Part shown: positions 62,837 to 64,000 of the stretch, in pieces | How the letters are laid out: each line of letters starts with the position of its first letter | Numbering within the stretch: the stretch's first letter is position 1 | Assembly (NCBI GenBank): GCA_009780575.1 | Contig: WQZU01000001.1 | Coordinates: 1 to 64,000 of the forward strand | Direction: 5' to 3' | Origin: Candidatus Methanomicula labiotermitis | Lineage (GTDB): Archaea > Thermoplasmatota > Thermoplasmata > Methanomassiliicoccales > Methanomethylophilaceae | DNA: 64,000 nt | The notes under the pieces: model-generated | The model's database searches: none | The model's input: the letters and a program-made list of their open reading frames with translations, nothing else | What the model was told of the DNA's origin: nothing | Made by a program: the position numbers and the translations under genes

Positions 62837-64000
62837 ATGATCACCTTGGGTATCGTGACGCTTCCGTCCATCAATATCAGGATCCGTGAATCTTGTTTGA
62901 TCTTCAGCGCTTCGGCAACGGCGTCCGCGGCCGTATCGAACGGGCGCATGTTCGCCGATTCTATTAAATTCTTATTCAGACCGGTGACCGCCCACACATC
63001 CGCCCATGTCATTATCTCCGCCATCTTTGCGGCCTTGTGGTATCCGAGCCTGTATTCTTTCCGGAGATTCTCCAGAACGGTCTTCGGGTCCTTCGATGTT
63101 GAAAGCTGGTCCAGGAAAGTTGCGTGTCCTATCCCTTCGCGGCACTTTGAGACCATCACTATCTTTCCGCCTTCCTTCAGCGCCCATTTTCCGTTGTCCA
63201 GGGCCTTCTGCGATTGGTAAAGATCAACGTCCATCGGATACGGTGCGACGGATATCACGAGATCCGCCTTCTCCGGAACCGTTACCGAGAACACCTCATT
63301 CGCCCATTCCACTGCCGTCTCGAACGCTTTGCGGATATCTCCTGCGGCCGCCTTGTATATGTTCCGGTGTCTGTCTAGCACCATCTGTATCGTGAATATC
63401 GGTTTGTCTCTGATGACCTCGAGCGCATCCATCATATCCTCGTGAACCGGATTTCCTTTCAGAACGAGCGATTGCGCCTCCATTCTCATGGCCATCCTGT
63501 GGTTCTGTTCGATCGTCTTATATGATGCAACGCCGGGAAGAAATGATTTCCTTCCGCCCGTATACCCTGCAAAATAATGCGGTTCAACGCTCGTTATCAT
63601 TACGAGACGGTCCGCGTCTACAGCGATCCTGTTCACTTCCATGTCAGTGCCGTTCTTCGACCTCCCGAGGTGCACACATTCTGAATTCTTTGAATCGTGG
63701 GATATGATGCGATCCTTCAGATCTTTGTAATGTGAACCGAACACAAAGTCATATTCCTCTTCCGTCATGTCCCTGTGGGTTCCCGTTGCAATGAGATATC
63801 TTGCTTTCCTGAGATCCATTCTCTTTGACAATGTGTCCAAGACCTTCGCCGTCGGCGTCGGGCGCGTACCGTCGTTCACGATGAACACTATGTCCTTGCC
63901 TCCGTCCAGGAACTCCGCGAGCGAGCCGAAGCCGATCGGTGCGTCCACGGCTTCGCTTATTGTTTTGTCGGATGGTCCGCATTTGACATCTTTCGGGTAA
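62833..64000 (-). CDS. LarA-family (DUF2088) nickel-pincer racemase/epimerase, cut by window end
   Basis: At least 388 residues; the frame runs open through the right edge with sensible sequence (GPSDKTISEAVDAPIGFGSL), so the apparent GTG start at 63948 is not the true start. NDGTRPTP, HYFAGYTGGRKSFLPG and YQSQKALDNG (Lys that binds the nickel-pincer cofactor in LarA) are visible. LarA-type enzymes racemise or epimerise 2-hydroxyacids. Its stop overlaps the HdrD-like gene. Confidence 0.88.
   Translation of the reverse strand, partial: YPKDVKCGPSDKTISEAVDAPIGFGSLAEFLDGGKDIVFIVNDGTRPTPTAKVLDTLSKRMDLRKARYLIATGTHRDMTEEEYDFVFGSHYKDLKDRIISHDSKNSECVHLGRSKNGTDMEVNRIAVDADRLVMITSVEPHYFAGYTGGRKSFLPGVASYKTIEQNHRMAMRMEAQSLVLKGNPVHEDMMDALEVIRDKPIFTIQMVLDRHRNIYKAAAGDIRKAFETAVEWANEVFSVTVPEKADLVISVAPYPMDVDLYQSQKALDNGKWALKEGGKIVMVSKCREGIGHATFLDQLSTSKDPKTVLENLRKEYRLGYHKAAKMAEIMTWADVWAVTGLNKNLIESANMRPFDTAADAVAEALKIKQDSRILILMDGSVTIPKVII

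Overview
The window is chromosomal DNA from an archaeon. It encodes archaeal informational genes: S8e, SRP19, L18e-L13-S9-RpoN, and an exosome/proteasome/prefoldin superoperon with RpoP and L37Ae. It also has an MvhADG-HdrA electron-bifurcating hydrogenase module and an HdrD-like protein, a tRNA-Leu with a short intron, and many TTG/GTG or leaderless starts. The gene content best fits a methanogen of the Thermoplasmata, probably Methanomassiliicoccales; this assignment is inference from gene content, not from a marker phylogeny.

Region 1 (1-14.95 kb) is the right part of an integrated mobile element. It opens with the 3' end of a D12-class adenine methylase and a ribbon-helix-helix regulator. 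A perfect palindrome over a promoter then precedes a tight operon (582-10748) of three very large exported surface proteins, a four-helix membrane protein, a membrane-anchored protein, a soluble protein and a P-loop ATPase. A DUF3800 protein, a leftward operon with a winged-helix regulator, a possible tRNA-like RNA and a tyrosine recombinase follow. The recombinase abuts the 3' end of tRNA-Leu(TAA), the likely integration site. The layout recalls pleomorphic (pleolipovirus-like) archaeal viruses.

Region 2 (15-30 kb) carries an ABC exporter operon and then a one-carbon cluster: an ACT-domain protein, a bacterial-length acetyl-CoA synthase (AcsB), both corrinoid iron-sulfur protein subunits (AcsD, AcsC), a CooC/AcsF-type nickel ATPase, a core MetE-type methionine synthase and a RACo-type corrinoid activator. 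No CO dehydrogenase gene is present here. Together they could take a methyl group from acetyl-CoA and deliver it to homocysteine. A radical-SAM activase, an aldehyde dehydrogenase relative lacking its catalytic cysteine, and tRNA-Val/tRNA-Ser follow.

Region 3 (30-41 kb) has DUF1638, two phosphoesterases, S8e, SRP19, the NAD(P)HX repair enzyme and the hdrA-mvhD-mvhG-mvhA operon. Region 4 (41-47 kb) is the conserved archaeal superoperon: a membrane RING-like zinc protein, Pop5, PsmA, SBDS, Rrp4, Rrp41, Rrp42, L37Ae, RpoP, Pcc1, prefoldin beta. Region 5 (47-57 kb) holds an ABC exporter, a DHH phosphoesterase, TyrRS, a frameshifted TctA-like transporter, an antiporter, a flavodoxin, a small decayed islet, tRNA-Pro and the L18e operon.

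Region 6 (57-64 kb) has a TIM-barrel enzyme, a SIS-domain isomerase and the most striking locus: a four-gene operon E1 - ubiquitin-like protein ending in Gly-Gly - E2 with HPN motif and catalytic Cys - JAMM protease (60675 down to 58640). The set looks like a complete ubiquitin-like conjugation and removal system, and the RING-like protein at 41.2 kb is a possible E3 partner. A treble-clef membrane protein, dihydropteroate synthase, an HdrD-like Fe-S protein and a LarA-family enzyme cut by the window edge complete the region.
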